Positions 8,939 through 15,068 of a DNA stretch of 15,068 nucleotides are shown one piece after another; position 1 is the stretch's first letter, and the number at the start of each line of letters is the position of its first letter. This stretch comes from Gammaproteobacteria bacterium (lineage in GTDB: Bacteria > Pseudomonadota > Gammaproteobacteria > UBA6429), in NCBI GenBank assembly GCA_003232015.1, contig QIKU01000271.1, forward strand, positions 1 to 15,068. The letters are read 5' to 3'. Below the pieces are notes generated by a model. That model was not told where the DNA came from, made no database searches, and saw only the letters and a program-made list of their open reading frames with translations. Both the position numbers and the translations under genes were made by a program.

Positions 8939-9765
8939 TGGCCAATAAAATAAAATCGGCGATAGAAATAAGTGAACTGGCAATTTACCCTGTTAAGTCT
9001 TGTGCGCAATTGCAAGTAACGGCTGCAAAAGTGGACAGCTTTGGTTTGCATATGGATAGGCGCTGGATGATTGTTGATGACAGTGGGAAATTCCTAACCC
9101 AGCGCCAATTAGCGCAAATGTGTTTGATCTCGGTATCGTTAATTAGTAATGGGGTCATTTTAAATGCACCTGATATGTCGCCGTGCACAGTAACAGTGAC
9201 AAACTTAGAGCGAACACAACAAGTCATTGTTTGGGATGATCAATGCAATGGCATGGACTGTGGTGATGAAGCGGCGAGCTGGTTATCCACTTTTTTACAG
9301 CAAGCTTGCCGTTTAGTGTACTTTCCAGAAGAGGAATATCGCCAGGTAGATCTGGATTTTGCACAGCAAGGTGACCGTACCGCCTTCAGTGATGGTTTTC
9401 CTTTTTTATTAATATCTGAAGCCTCGTTGCAGGATTTAAATACTCGTATTTTGCAATCGGGCTCGCAAGCTAGCCTTGAAATGCGCCGCTTTAGGCCTAA
9501 TATAGTGGTAAAGGGTTGCGAAGCTTTTGCTGAAGATAAATGGAAAAAAATTCAAATTGGCGATATTATTTTACGGGTTGTAAAACCCTGTAAACGTTGC
9601 GTTATCCCAACGATTGACCCTGATACAGGTATTAAAGGCGATGAACCGCTTAAAACATTACGCACTTATCGTAAGCAGGATAAAAAAATCCTGTTTGGTC
9701 AGAATGTGATAGCTGAAAGTATGGGCGAGTTTGAAGTGGGTATGGCGGTGAAGATTCTTGAGTAG
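8938..9765 (+). CDS. MOSC domain-containing protein (YcbX/mARC type)
   Basis: MOSC proteins of this group carry molybdenum cofactor and reduce N-hydroxylated compounds (E. coli YcbX, eukaryotic mARC). The 275-aa product has the MOSC N-terminal beta-barrel domain with IYPVKSC at about 16-22 and the MOSC domain with RRFRPNIVV near 183-191. The motif PCKRCVIPTIDPDTG at 217-231 follows, where Cys221 corresponds to the molybdenum-binding cysteine. Unlike YcbX it has no C-terminal 2Fe-2S ferredoxin domain, so it would need a separate electron donor. Its start overlaps DUF1415 and its end overlaps the next gene by 8 bp. Physiological substrate unknown. Confidence 0.9.
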   Translation: MANKIKSAIEISELAIYPVKSCAQLQVTAAKVDSFGLHMDRRWMIVDDSGKFLTQRQLAQMCLISVSLISNGVILNAPDMSPCTVTVTNLERTQQVIVWDDQCNGMDCGDEAASWLSTFLQQACRLVYFPEEEYRQVDLDFAQQGDRTAFSDGFPFLLISEASLQDLNTRILQSGSQASLEMRRFRPNIVVKGCEAFAEDKWKKIQIGDIILRVVKPCKRCVIPTIDPDTGIKGDEPLKTLRTYRKQDKKILFGQNVIAESMGEFEVGMAVKILE

Positions 9766-10219
9766 TGAAAATTTTAAACTCGATAAACGCCTTGCCAATG
9801 ACTGTATTCCGCTGGGGTATTTGCACTGGGTAAGTATAAAAAACGAATTATCTGGCGAAGCGAGTCTTTTATTATTAATGAACAATGCAGAGATCCCCTG
9901 GTTTGTCATTGTTCCAGTCGGCGTAGCAGCGATTGATATTGACGAGCTTGATGATAAACAGCAAAGCCAGTTATTGAAAGAAGTAAATGCGCTTTCGGGG
10001 TTTTTAAAAACCAATTACAGTGTCGATAAAATTAATTTTGCATCGATTGGTAATATAGTAAAGCAAATGCACTTTCATTTAGTGGCTCGAACCGAGCAGG
10101 ACAGTTGCTGGCCGGGCGTAGTTTGGGGAGTAAACGCAAAAATAAAATATACACGGCAGCAAGTTGAAAATTTAACAACACTATTAAACAAAGAAATTAG
10201 CTTTTTTAAACCAAATTAA
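9758..10219 (+). CDS. HIT domain protein
   Basis: HIT proteins are nucleotide hydrolases or transferases acting on phosphate linkages such as dinucleoside polyphosphates. The 153-aa product carries QMHFHLVAR at 103-111; His105 and His107 match the last two histidines of the HxHxH motif, while the first is Gln103. In the proteobacterial subfamily with a following WP...VWG element (here 118-123) a glutamine is commonly found there, so I do not take it as damage. The start is TTG at 9758, overlapping the MOSC stop; no better in-frame ATG lies before the conserved domain. It sits 21 bp before ppiC. Confidence 0.85.
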   Translation: MSSENFKLDKRLANDCIPLGYLHWVSIKNELSGEASLLLLMNNAEIPWFVIVPVGVAAIDIDELDDKQQSQLLKEVNALSGFLKTNYSVDKINFASIGNIVKQMHFHLVARTEQDSCWPGVVWGVNAKIKYTRQQVENLTTLLNKEISFFKPN

Positions 10220-10240
10220 TTTAACTAACAGGAGAATAAA

Positions 10241-10522
10241 ATGGCAACAGCAAGCGCAAGGCATATACTGGTTGATACAGAAGAAAAATGCACTGAACTA
10301 AAAACCCAAATTGAAGGCGGTGCTGATTTTGCAGATGTGGCAAAAGAGCATTCAAGCTGTCCATCAGGTGCAAGTGGTGGCGACTTAGGTGAATTTTCAC
10401 CGGGCCAAATGGTAAAAGAATTTAACGATGTTGTTTTTGGCGCCGAAGTGGGTGTTATTCATGGCCCAGTTAAAACGCAGTTTGGTTATCATTTAATTGA
10501 TATTACGAATCGTACGGATTAA
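10241..10522 (+). CDS. ppiC: Parvulin-type peptidyl-prolyl cis-trans isomerase
   Basis: PpiC is a small cytoplasmic parvulin that isomerises Xaa-Pro bonds. The 93-aa product is a single rotamase domain. It has ARHILV at the start, GADFADVAKEHSSCPSGASG in the middle and GGDLGEF, then QMVKEF, and ends with the conserved TQFGYHLI. Length and motifs match E. coli PpiC. A strong ribosome binding site, AGGAGA, lies 6 bases before the ATG. It is the last gene before an intrinsic terminator, so it probably closes the long plus-strand transcription unit, though its strong binding site could go with an extra promoter. Confidence 0.95.
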   Translation: MATASARHILVDTEEKCTELKTQIEGGADFADVAKEHSSCPSGASGGDLGEFSPGQMVKEFNDVVFGAEVGVIHGPVKTQFGYHLIDITNRTD

Positions 10523-10532
10523 TTAAAGAATA

Positions 10533-10569
10533 AAAAAGGCAGTTTAGCCATAAGTTAAACTGCCTTTTT
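10533..10569. terminator. Bidirectional-type intrinsic terminator between ppiC and slyX
   Basis: GGCAGTTTA (10538-10546) and TAAACTGCC (10556-10564) form a perfect 9-bp stem with a 9-base loop. Runs of A before (10532-10537) and T after (10565-10569) give a U-tract on the plus strand and also on the minus strand. Confidence 0.9.
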
Positions 10570-10580
10570 AGGTAAAAACA

Positions 10581-10787
10581 ATGACCGATAAACGCATAAC
10601 CGAACTTGAGACTAAACTGGCGTATCAGGAGCACACGATTCAGGAATTAAACGATGAAATTTATCGGCAGCAACAACAAATTGATAAAGTTGAAATTATA
10701 TGTAAACACCTAATGGATCGACTACAGACTTTATCCGATACCGGCAGTAGCGAACAACCTGCAAATGAACGCCCTCCACATTATTAA
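10581..10787 (+). CDS. slyX: SlyX family protein
   Basis: The 68-aa protein is a SlyX homologue, a small coiled-coil protein of unknown function common in gammaproteobacteria. Residues 5-50 form a heptad-type coiled coil (ITELETKLAYQEHTIQELND, then a glutamine-rich stretch). The tail ends PPHY, a typical SlyX ending. It starts 12 bp after the ppiC terminator, so it probably relies on read-through or a weak promoter around the terminator. No clear ribosome binding site is visible. Confidence 0.9.
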   Translation: MTDKRITELETKLAYQEHTIQELNDEIYRQQQQIDKVEIICKHLMDRLQTLSDTGSSEQPANERPPHY

Positions 10788-10881
10788 GCTTGCTATACAT
10801 CCTTAATATTTTTCTGCCCTACGAAGGCCTTCAGGGTATACATATGCAAAAATGAGTTTCTGATTTTTATTGTATAATTAC

Positions 10882-11178
10882 TCATTTACTTTTTCTTTCA
10901 AAGTATTTCCATCCCTTATTTATACAAAATGAAAACGCTATAGAATATATAAAAACGACTAAATGATAGCCTGTTCCCAATGTTTTACCAGCAAATAATT
11001 CAAAAACAAATGTGGCCGGATAGAAGAAGATTGAAAGAAAGATAAATGTAACACTAGTGTATGGTGTATACCAAGGATCATTACCTTCGCTCATAATGAT
11101 AAACCCATTTGGTATAAAAGTTATCGCCCAGAAAAGCAAAAATAAAATTACAGGCAATGCCACTATATATTTTTTCAT
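10882..11178 (-). CDS. Small hypothetical membrane protein
   Basis: This 98-aa protein is not recognised. It has about three hydrophobic segments (roughly residues 4-26, 44-66 and 72-90), charged ends (MKKY at the start, FERKSK at the end) and no obvious catalytic motif. The start MKKYIVALP is preferred; an in-frame ATG five codons upstream (11193) would add MSVRL. Just before the preferred ATG the minus strand reads GAGCGTTAGGC, which resembles the right end of an integron attC site, so the gene may be a former cassette. No matching attC is seen after its stop. Confidence 0.6.
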   Translation of the reverse strand: MKKYIVALPVILFLLFWAITFIPNGFIIMSEGNDPWYTPYTSVTFIFLSIFFYPATFVFELFAGKTLGTGYHLVVFIYSIAFSFCINKGWKYFERKSK

Positions 11179-11243
11179 AAGCCTAACGCTCATATGGTTA
11201 AATTGTAAAGTAAAATAACCTACTTTTAAGCAAATTTTAAGCC

Positions 11244-11272
11244 TTAAACTAAAAATATCGTGAGAGTATAAT
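11244..11272 (+). promoter_or_regulatory. Candidate promoter for the MerB-family gene
   Basis: A perfect -10 TATAAT lies at 11267-11272, with a weak -35 TTAAAC at 11244-11249, 17 bp apart. The gene starts 87 bp downstream with AGAGGA as ribosome binding site. Confidence 0.4.
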
Positions 11273-11358
11273 TTGATACCAAATATTATTAATCAATAAT
11301 GTTACGACAGCTCGAAAAGTGATAGTCTTAGCTGAAGAAATATAAAAGAGGAACCCGC

Positions 11359-12075
11359 ATGACAAACAATGAAAACAACTCGAGCGAGGAGTGCTGCGGC
11401 CCTATCGATCCTTCGATGATTAGCCCGGTTATGCGCAGTGTCTATGTTTATATTAGCAACACCTTACTGGAAGCAGGCAGGATGCCATCACTTGAAGAAG
11501 TTGCAGATAAAACAAAACAACCGCAGGAAGTAATCAAGCAGGTGCTCGACGGATTCGAGAGCGTTGCCGGAATTTATCGTGATCCATTTTTCAATAATGT
11601 CATTGCCTTTTATCCAGTATCTGCGATTCCAACCATTCATAAAATCGTACGTCCAGATGGTGGGCGTATTGCATATTCGCCTTGTGCTATGGACGCACTA
11701 ACACTTGCGCCGACCCTGGAGCGTAAGATAGACATCCGATCAGCGTGCAGATACTGTGACCATGAGATTTCAATTAACTATAATGATGATGGCAGCAAAA
11801 TTACAGGGCACTCGCCTGAGGATATCTGGCTCTGGATCGAGGATCGTATCCCAAGTGATGCACCTTACTATCTAGTCGTGTGTATCAACACTAATTTCTT
11901 CTGTTGCAAGGAACACCTTGACAAATGGCGAGCAGAAGAGACCATTACCCACAGTGGAAAACCCTACAGCCTAAGTGATGCATTTGCCGCATTCGATCTT
12001 TGGTGTACATACAAAATGTATAAATTAGTTGTTGAGGGACGCCCATGGGGTGGTAAAGCCCTTGATCAGGTCTGA
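11359..12075 (+). CDS. Alkylmercury lyase (MerB) family protein
   Basis: MerB cleaves carbon-mercury bonds by protonolysis in the cytoplasm. The 238-aa product has a helical, winged-helix-like N-terminal part (about 20-75) and a MerB-type core: SPCAMDALTLAP with Cys109 and Asp112, matching the catalytic Cys-x-x-Asp pair. SAC follows at about 128-130, then NTNFFCCKEHLDKW, where Cys182 or Cys183 fits the second catalytic cysteine. So the catalytic set appears intact. The cysteine-bearing N-terminus (SSEECCGPID) and the C-terminal tail after residue 200 are unusual, and family members with other roles may exist. No merR, merT, merP or merA is in view. AGAGGA supports the start. It lies on the opposite strand to its neighbours. 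Confidence 0.82.
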   Translation: MTNNENNSSEECCGPIDPSMISPVMRSVYVYISNTLLEAGRMPSLEEVADKTKQPQEVIKQVLDGFESVAGIYRDPFFNNVIAFYPVSAIPTIHKIVRPDGGRIAYSPCAMDALTLAPTLERKIDIRSACRYCDHEISINYNDDGSKITGHSPEDIWLWIEDRIPSDAPYYLVVCINTNFFCCKEHLDKWRAEETITHSGKPYSLSDAFAAFDLWCTYKMYKLVVEGRPWGGKALDQV

Positions 12076-12108
12076 GCGGAGCGCGTAGTCGATTCAGTTA
12101 TTAGTGAT

Positions 12109-12122
12109 ATACAACGTTGTAT
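12109..12122. repeat. 14-bp perfect palindrome
   Basis: ATACAACGTTGTAT is a perfect palindrome in the intergenic space between the convergent MerB-family and permease genes. It could be an operator, a small hairpin, or a remnant of a recombination site. No T-tract follows. Confidence 0.45.
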
Positions 12123-12126
12123 TAAG

Positions 12127-12186
12127 TGCTAACCCGCCACGAGTAAAACGAGCGATTAGTTGTCCGGCGCAGCTATTTATTAGCCT
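12127..12186 (-). other. Possible degenerate attC site after the permease gene
   Basis: On the minus strand this 60-bp stretch begins AGGCTAAT and ends GTTAGCAC, resembling R'' and R' boxes. The first 7 bases are complementary to the TTAGCCT that begins the permease unit at the other end, as a cassette would require. Inside, CGCC/GGCG and ACAACTAA/TTACTCGT pair partly around a 9-base loop. The R'' triplet is AAT rather than AAC and the spacers are unequal, so it may be decayed or accidental. Confidence 0.3.
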
Positions 12187-12194
12187 CATTTTCA

Positions 12195-13490
12195 TCATAC
12201 GATTCTTGGTTTTATTTCTCTTTTTGCTATTTGTTGTAACAATATTTCTGTAATTGAAGCAACCAGGATAAACCCGCCAAGAATATATACAATAGAATCT
12301 GAGTTCTTGCTGACATAAATAAGGGCAAGTATCATGGCAATAAAACTTAGCATGGCAGCAATAAAAACCAGGAAAACAGAAGCATCGGTCTTAGATATAA
12401 TTCTTAAATGTCCAATATGAGTAACCGTATGAACAAATAAAATTGATATTGAGCCAATAGCGGCTATTTCAGATAAATTAAACAAAAGAGACAAGATTAT
12501 AATTAAAACACCACTAATGATTAACCCTTCCCTGCTATGTGCAATGGGCTTACCAAATTGAGCAGGAAGTTCACCATCTTTAGCTAACTGATAAGTCACA
12601 TTAGTTACAGCGTATAAGTTAGCGTTAATGGCAGATGCCGTAGCAATTAATGCCGTAATGGCTACGACAGTAAAACCGACCTGACCAAATATAGGTAAAG
12701 CCGCTTCTGCTAGAGCAAAGTCTTTAGCGGCAATAACTTTGTCAACAGGCAAATTGCCAAAAACAGCAAATGCAATGGCAACATAAAGCACCATAACTAA
12801 TAAAATAGCTGTCATCATGGCCCTAGGGAGTGTTTTAGAAGGGTTTGGCATGTCTTCTGCTGTATTGGTGATAACCCGAAAACCTTCAAAAGCAAAAAAG
12901 GTAATCGCTAAACTAAAAAAGATGTCATTGCCTGGCGGGTAATAGGCCGGTGACAATAGTGCGGGATTCATAAAAATGATTCCTACTATAGATAGGCCTG
13001 CCAATACAATAAATTTTATTCCAACCGTGATTCTTTCCCAAACAGCAACATCCTTTGCTCCTTTAAGATTAATGAAAACAAATAGAACAATAACGCCGAC
13101 TGAAAAAAAATGATGCCAGAGTTGTGATGTTTCATTACCCGGTAAAAATGTGGCTGCGTAATTTCCAAATGCTTTGGCAATTAAACTTAAGGAAACAATC
13201 GCAGAGAAATACAACATAATCCCCATCGTTCCTGTAAAAAAACCAATACCATAGGACTGCGATAAGTATTCTATTATTCCACCAGAAGAGGGATAACGCG
13301 CCCCTAGCTTTCCTAATGAATATCCGCTAAATAAGGCTATGACTCCACCGATGATAAATGAAATGTAAACAGCACTTCCAGAAATTGCACTAGCCTCACC
13401 AAGCAGTGCAAAAATTCCTGCGCCAACCATCGCGCCAATTCCCATTGAGACAGCCGACCAGAACCCAATTGGTTTTTTTGATGTATGCAT
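12195..13490 (-). CDS. APC superfamily amino acid permease
   Basis: This 431-aa polytopic membrane protein belongs to the amino acid-polyamine-organocation superfamily. The first helix has the glycine-rich substrate-binding signature GIGAMVGAGIFALLG at about 17-31. The later FFAFEGFRVITNTAEDMPNP (about residues 197-216) is the conserved APC stretch after helix 6. About twelve hydrophobic helices and a basic C-terminus (IAKREIKPRIV) follow. Substrate cannot be told. AAGGG about 6 bases before the ATG is a good ribosome binding site. The gene starts about 20 bp after the attC crossover/MITE boundary, typical of a cassette gene, and no promoter of its own is evident in that gap. Confidence 0.88.
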   Translation of the reverse strand: MHTSKKPIGFWSAVSMGIGAMVGAGIFALLGEASAISGSAVYISFIIGGVIALFSGYSLGKLGARYPSSGGIIEYLSQSYGIGFFTGTMGIMLYFSAIVSLSLIAKAFGNYAATFLPGNETSQLWHHFFSVGVIVLFVFINLKGAKDVAVWERITVGIKFIVLAGLSIVGIIFMNPALLSPAYYPPGNDIFFSLAITFFAFEGFRVITNTAEDMPNPSKTLPRAMMTAILLVMVLYVAIAFAVFGNLPVDKVIAAKDFALAEAALPIFGQVGFTVVAITALIATASAINANLYAVTNVTYQLAKDGELPAQFGKPIAHSREGLIISGVLIIILSLLFNLSEIAAIGSISILFVHTVTHIGHLRIISKTDASVFLVFIAAMLSFIAMILALIYVSKNSDSIVYILGGFILVASITEILLQQIAKREIKPRIV

Positions 13491-13515
13491 TTATACCCTT
13501 ATTTTTTAGGCTAAC

Positions 13516-13730
13516 GAGACTGTAGAAAAACCCCTAAAAAGCAGGATTTTTTAATATTTTGGCTTAAGAGTCTTTTCGTTGCTATAACAAATTTATTACG
13601 CATAAGCTCATCTTGGTCTATGTAATTAGTTCTTTTAATTATTTTAGCAATTCTACTTATTGCTAATGTTAATTTACTCACAGCTGTTCTCATAAAAAAA
13701 TTTTACATTTAGAAGTTTTTCTACAGCCTC
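13516..13730. mobile_element. 215-bp MITE-like element with terminal inverted repeats
   Basis: The ends GAGACTGTAGAAAAAC (13516-13531) and GTTTTTCTACAGCCTC (13715-13730) are inverted repeats of 16 bp with one mismatch. The element is flanked on both sides by AAC (13513-13515 and 13731-13733), a likely 3-bp target duplication. It carries no transposase; a 60-codon open frame inside is not recognisable. Such ends suit a non-autonomous element mobilised by a DDE transposase in trans; the parent family is not identified. It sits exactly at the crossover triplet of an attC site. Confidence 0.75.
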
Positions 13731-13824
13731 AACGTTTCGCGTAACTGGCTGCCAAAAGTGTTGCGCCTGTAGCGAAGCGAAAGGTGCGGTGCTTTTGGCA
13801 ACCCATGTTAACACGATTGTTATG
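13731..13824 (-). other. Integron attC recombination site (interrupted by the MITE)
   Basis: A long imperfect palindrome follows the ankyrin gene. The core pairs TGCCAAAAG (13750-13758) with CTTTTGGCA (13792-13800), then ten more positions inward including wobble pairs. The outer arms pair TAAC-containing segments (13742-13745 with 13807-13810; 13731-13733 with 13819-13821) with scattered unpaired bases. Such extrahelical bases are the hallmark of attC folding. On the minus strand it opens ACATAACAA, like Vibrio-type repeats, and ends AACG^TTAGCC once the MITE is removed. About 94 nt fits the attC size range. Minus-strand orientation matches the neighbouring cassette genes. Confidence 0.68.
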
Positions 13825-14341
13825 TTTTTTTATTTTGAAATTCAAAGAGTATTTTTTTCACAGCATCCCTATTATTCTTTGAATCTTTTGATATAAGAAA
13901 ATCAACATATTGATATGCGGTCATTCCATGATTGCTTTCTATCTGTAAAGGGTCTGCATTTTTTGATAATAGGTATTCTACAAGTTTTGGATCATTGAAT
14001 ATTATGGCTGAATGTAATGGAGTTAACCCATCAGCTTTACTTTTACTATTTACACTTAAGCCTTTTGATATAAAGAAATCCATCAATCTATATTTCTTCT
14101 CAGAATCATCGATTGCAGTTATAAAGCCTAGCCCGAAACCAGATTCTAAGTATTTTATATCTTTTTCATTTGCTCTATAGTTTTTAAGATAATATTCACA
14201 AGTACTACTTGGAATATAGTATGCATCATCATACGATGAGCATACAATTAAATCATCTATAGTAAATGTTTCCAAAGCATATGTTGCTAGCCCAATTATG
14301 CTGATAGGGATAATTAAAAGGGAAATTATAAGTTTTTTCAT
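13820..14341 (-). CDS. Exported ankyrin-repeat protein
   Basis: This 173-aa protein starts with a clear signal peptide or membrane anchor (MKKLIISLLIIPISIIGLAT). Its mature part has two cysteines (Cys34, Cys48) that could form a disulfide. The C-terminal half has ankyrin repeats: a partial one at about 85-103, a good one with DGLTPLHSAIIFNDPKLVEY at 104-123 continuing to SKNADP, and a weak one at 137-168. I start it at ATG 14341, 2 bp after the previous gene's stop, with GGGGG as ribosome binding site. Ankyrin repeats bind proteins, so it most likely binds a partner in the periplasm, perhaps the product of the gene just upstream. Its stop lies within the attC opening. Function unknown. Confidence 0.75.
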   Translation of the reverse strand: MKKLIISLLIIPISIIGLATYALETFTIDDLIVCSSYDDAYYIPSSTCEYYLKNYRANEKDIKYLESGFGLGFITAIDDSEKKYRLMDFFISKGLSVNSKSKADGLTPLHSAIIFNDPKLVEYLLSKNADPLQIESNHGMTAYQYVDFLISKDSKNNRDAVKKILFEFQNKKT

Positions 14342-14343
14342 AA

Positions 14344-14748
14344 TTACCCCCAAACCATATTTCTTTGCTTATTGCTTGCATATGCAACAAAACCCGAATT
14401 TTTAATCCCATTCATTGCTGTCCCATTTGCATACATGCTTAACTGGCTTGTAAAGCCTACTTCTAAAGCTTGTCTGACAGCATTATAAATTTTTATATTT
14501 ATTAGATCCTTAGCTGACGTATGTTTAAACCAATGCTTTAATGCTTTTCTTGAGAATTTCATAAACACTTTTTTTGCAGCAACACCTGGGTTAAATGTGC
14601 CACCAAATAGCGAATGAATAAAACCAAGTGCATATGACGCATCAACAGCCTCTAAAAGTAAACCTTGTGCAAACTCTCTAATTTTGTCGTTTATTTCAAG
14701 GGTGTTAATCAAATTATGGCGATTTTTAAAGACAAAATGTAGAATCAC
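14344..14748 (-). CDS. Unrecognised 134-aa protein paired with the ankyrin gene
   Basis: I do not recognise this protein. The start appears to be GTG at 14748, with GAAGAG about 7 bases upstream; no in-frame ATG precedes the conserved-looking core. It has a moderately hydrophobic helical stretch at about 27-55 (AQGLLLEAVDASYALGFIHS then LFGGTFNPG). A basic region follows, with AAKKVFMKFSRKALKHWFKH and then KDLINIKIYNAVRQALE. The tail is polar. There is no signal peptide and no obvious catalytic motif. It sits 2 bp upstream of the ankyrin gene, so the two are translationally coupled, and both lie in one cassette. A toxin/effector-like role next to a periplasmic partner is a guess. Confidence 0.6.
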   Translation of the reverse strand: MILHFVFKNRHNLINTLEINDKIREFAQGLLLEAVDASYALGFIHSLFGGTFNPGVAAKKVFMKFSRKALKHWFKHTSAKDLINIKIYNAVRQALEVGFTSQLSMYANGTAMNGIKNSGFVAYASNKQRNMVWG

Positions 14749-14847
14749 TTTTGTCTCTTCATGTTTTTCTACTTTTTAAAACATAACGCCCTCATCGTCC
14801 GAGTGAATTTACCTTGTATACGTTTTATACCAGATAATTTCTCTCTT

Positions 14848-15054
14848 CTAATCAGCCCGATACTCAAGAATGTCACCAGGCTGGCAATCCAAGTGTTTGC
14901 AGATAGCATCCAATGTAGAGAAGCGGATAGCACGAGCTTTTCCTGTTTTCAGAATAGAAAGGTTTTGGATCGTAATGCCAATTGCTTCAGCCAGATCCTT
15001 TTGTTTCATCTTTCGCTTTGCGAGGATGACATCGACATTTACAATAATAGCCAT
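14848..15054 (-). CDS. XRE-family (YozG-like) small transcriptional regulator
   Basis: The 68-aa protein is a single Cro/C1-type helix-turn-helix domain: DVILAKRKMKQKDLAEAIGI (helices 1-2), then TIQNLSILKTGKARAIRFST (recognition helix and following turn) and LDAICKHLDCQPGDILEYRAD. This is the compact YozG-like form, often encoded beside a DUF2975 membrane protein; that partner would lie beyond 15068 if present. The ATG at 15054 is clear. The gene lies outside the cassette boundary at 14787. Confidence 0.88.
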   Translation of the reverse strand: MAIIVNVDVILAKRKMKQKDLAEAIGITIQNLSILKTGKARAIRFSTLDAICKHLDCQPGDILEYRAD

Positions 15055-15068
15055 ATTTTTCAGCTCAG

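Larger units (their letters stand above)
13731..14786 (-). mobile_element. Two-gene mobile gene cassette
   Basis: The unit runs on the minus strand from G^TTATGTTTT (crossover between 14787 and 14786) to the attC crossover near 13733. Its left attC opening ACATAAC (13819-13825) is an exact complement of GTTATGT at its other end (14781-14787). The match extends to ten bases, AAAACATAAC against GTTATGTTTT. This complementarity is what a circular cassette needs to form R''/R'. It carries two genes rather than the usual one. The integrase is not in the window. Confidence 0.6.

Noticed and set aside
10054..10084. HIT protein lacking the first histidine of HxHxH
   Set aside because: Glutamine at that position is common in the proteobacterial subfamily with the WP...VWG element, so it is not a sign of inactivation.
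10817..10836. Hairpin CCCT...GAAGGCCTTC...AGGG after slyX
   Set aside because: Short stem with a bulge and no T-tract in either direction. It is not a convincing terminator, and it has no attC-like outer boxes.
13511..13693. 60-codon minus-strand open frame over the MITE
   Set aside because: It lies almost wholly inside the element, its C-terminus is encoded by the terminal repeat, and it resembles no protein I know. Treated as chance coding within the MITE.
14763..14772. GTTTTTCTAC shared with the MITE terminal repeat
   Set aside because: Only 10 bases in AT-rich DNA, with no partner repeat or duplication nearby. Likely chance.
14810..14836. Inverted repeat TACCTTGTATA / TATACCAGATA after the XRE gene
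   Set aside because: It pairs over about 10 of 11 positions but has no T-tract for a terminator and no R''/R' boxes for an attC. It was also considered as part of an attI, which the sequence alone cannot support.

Overview
The window looks like the replication-origin-proximal chromosome of a fairly AT-rich, non-enteric gammaproteobacterium. The evidence is the conserved block dnaA (minus strand) divergent from rpmH-rnpA-yidD-yidC-mnmE (plus strand), followed by gammaproteobacterial families (DUF1415, parvulin PpiC, SlyX). I cannot name the genus from the sequence.

Region 1 (1-1856) holds dnaA, an AT-rich stretch with a cluster of DnaA boxes beyond its 3' end (candidate oriC or part of it), and a dnaA/rpmH divergent regulatory region with one more perfect DnaA box. 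Region 2 (1857-4501) is rpmH-rnpA-yidD-yidC, closed by a strong intrinsic terminator. Read as given, yidC is frameshifted between its first transmembrane segment and the rest of the protein. Region 3 (4651-10569) is a tightly packed plus-strand run: mnmE, a lipoprotein HExxH peptidase, an unusual alpha/beta-hydrolase plus TlpA/ResA thioredoxin fusion, DUF1415, a MOSC protein, a HIT protein and ppiC. It ends at a second intrinsic terminator and is followed by slyX. Many junctions overlap or are a few bases apart, so much of it is probably co-transcribed.

Region 4 (10788-15068) is accessory DNA. It holds a small membrane protein (minus), a MerB-family organomercurial lyase (plus) with no other mer genes in view, an APC-family permease (minus), a 215-bp MITE-like element with 16-bp terminal inverted repeats, a two-gene module (an unrecognised 134-aa protein plus an exported ankyrin-repeat protein, both minus) and an XRE-type small regulator (minus).

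The most notable structure is an integron-type attC site (13731-13824) just downstream of the ankyrin gene. Its first bases on the minus strand, ACATAAC, are exactly complementary to GTTATGT at the other end of the two-gene module (14781-14787). That is the pattern expected of a mobile gene cassette, because the two halves form R'' and R' in the circular cassette. The MITE sits exactly at the attC crossover triplet with an AAC duplication, and the permease gene starts about 20 bp beyond that junction, as cassette genes do. No integron integrase is in the window, so this is either the fringe of an integron array lying past 15068 or cassettes scattered at secondary sites. Most of the remaining content is conserved housekeeping.
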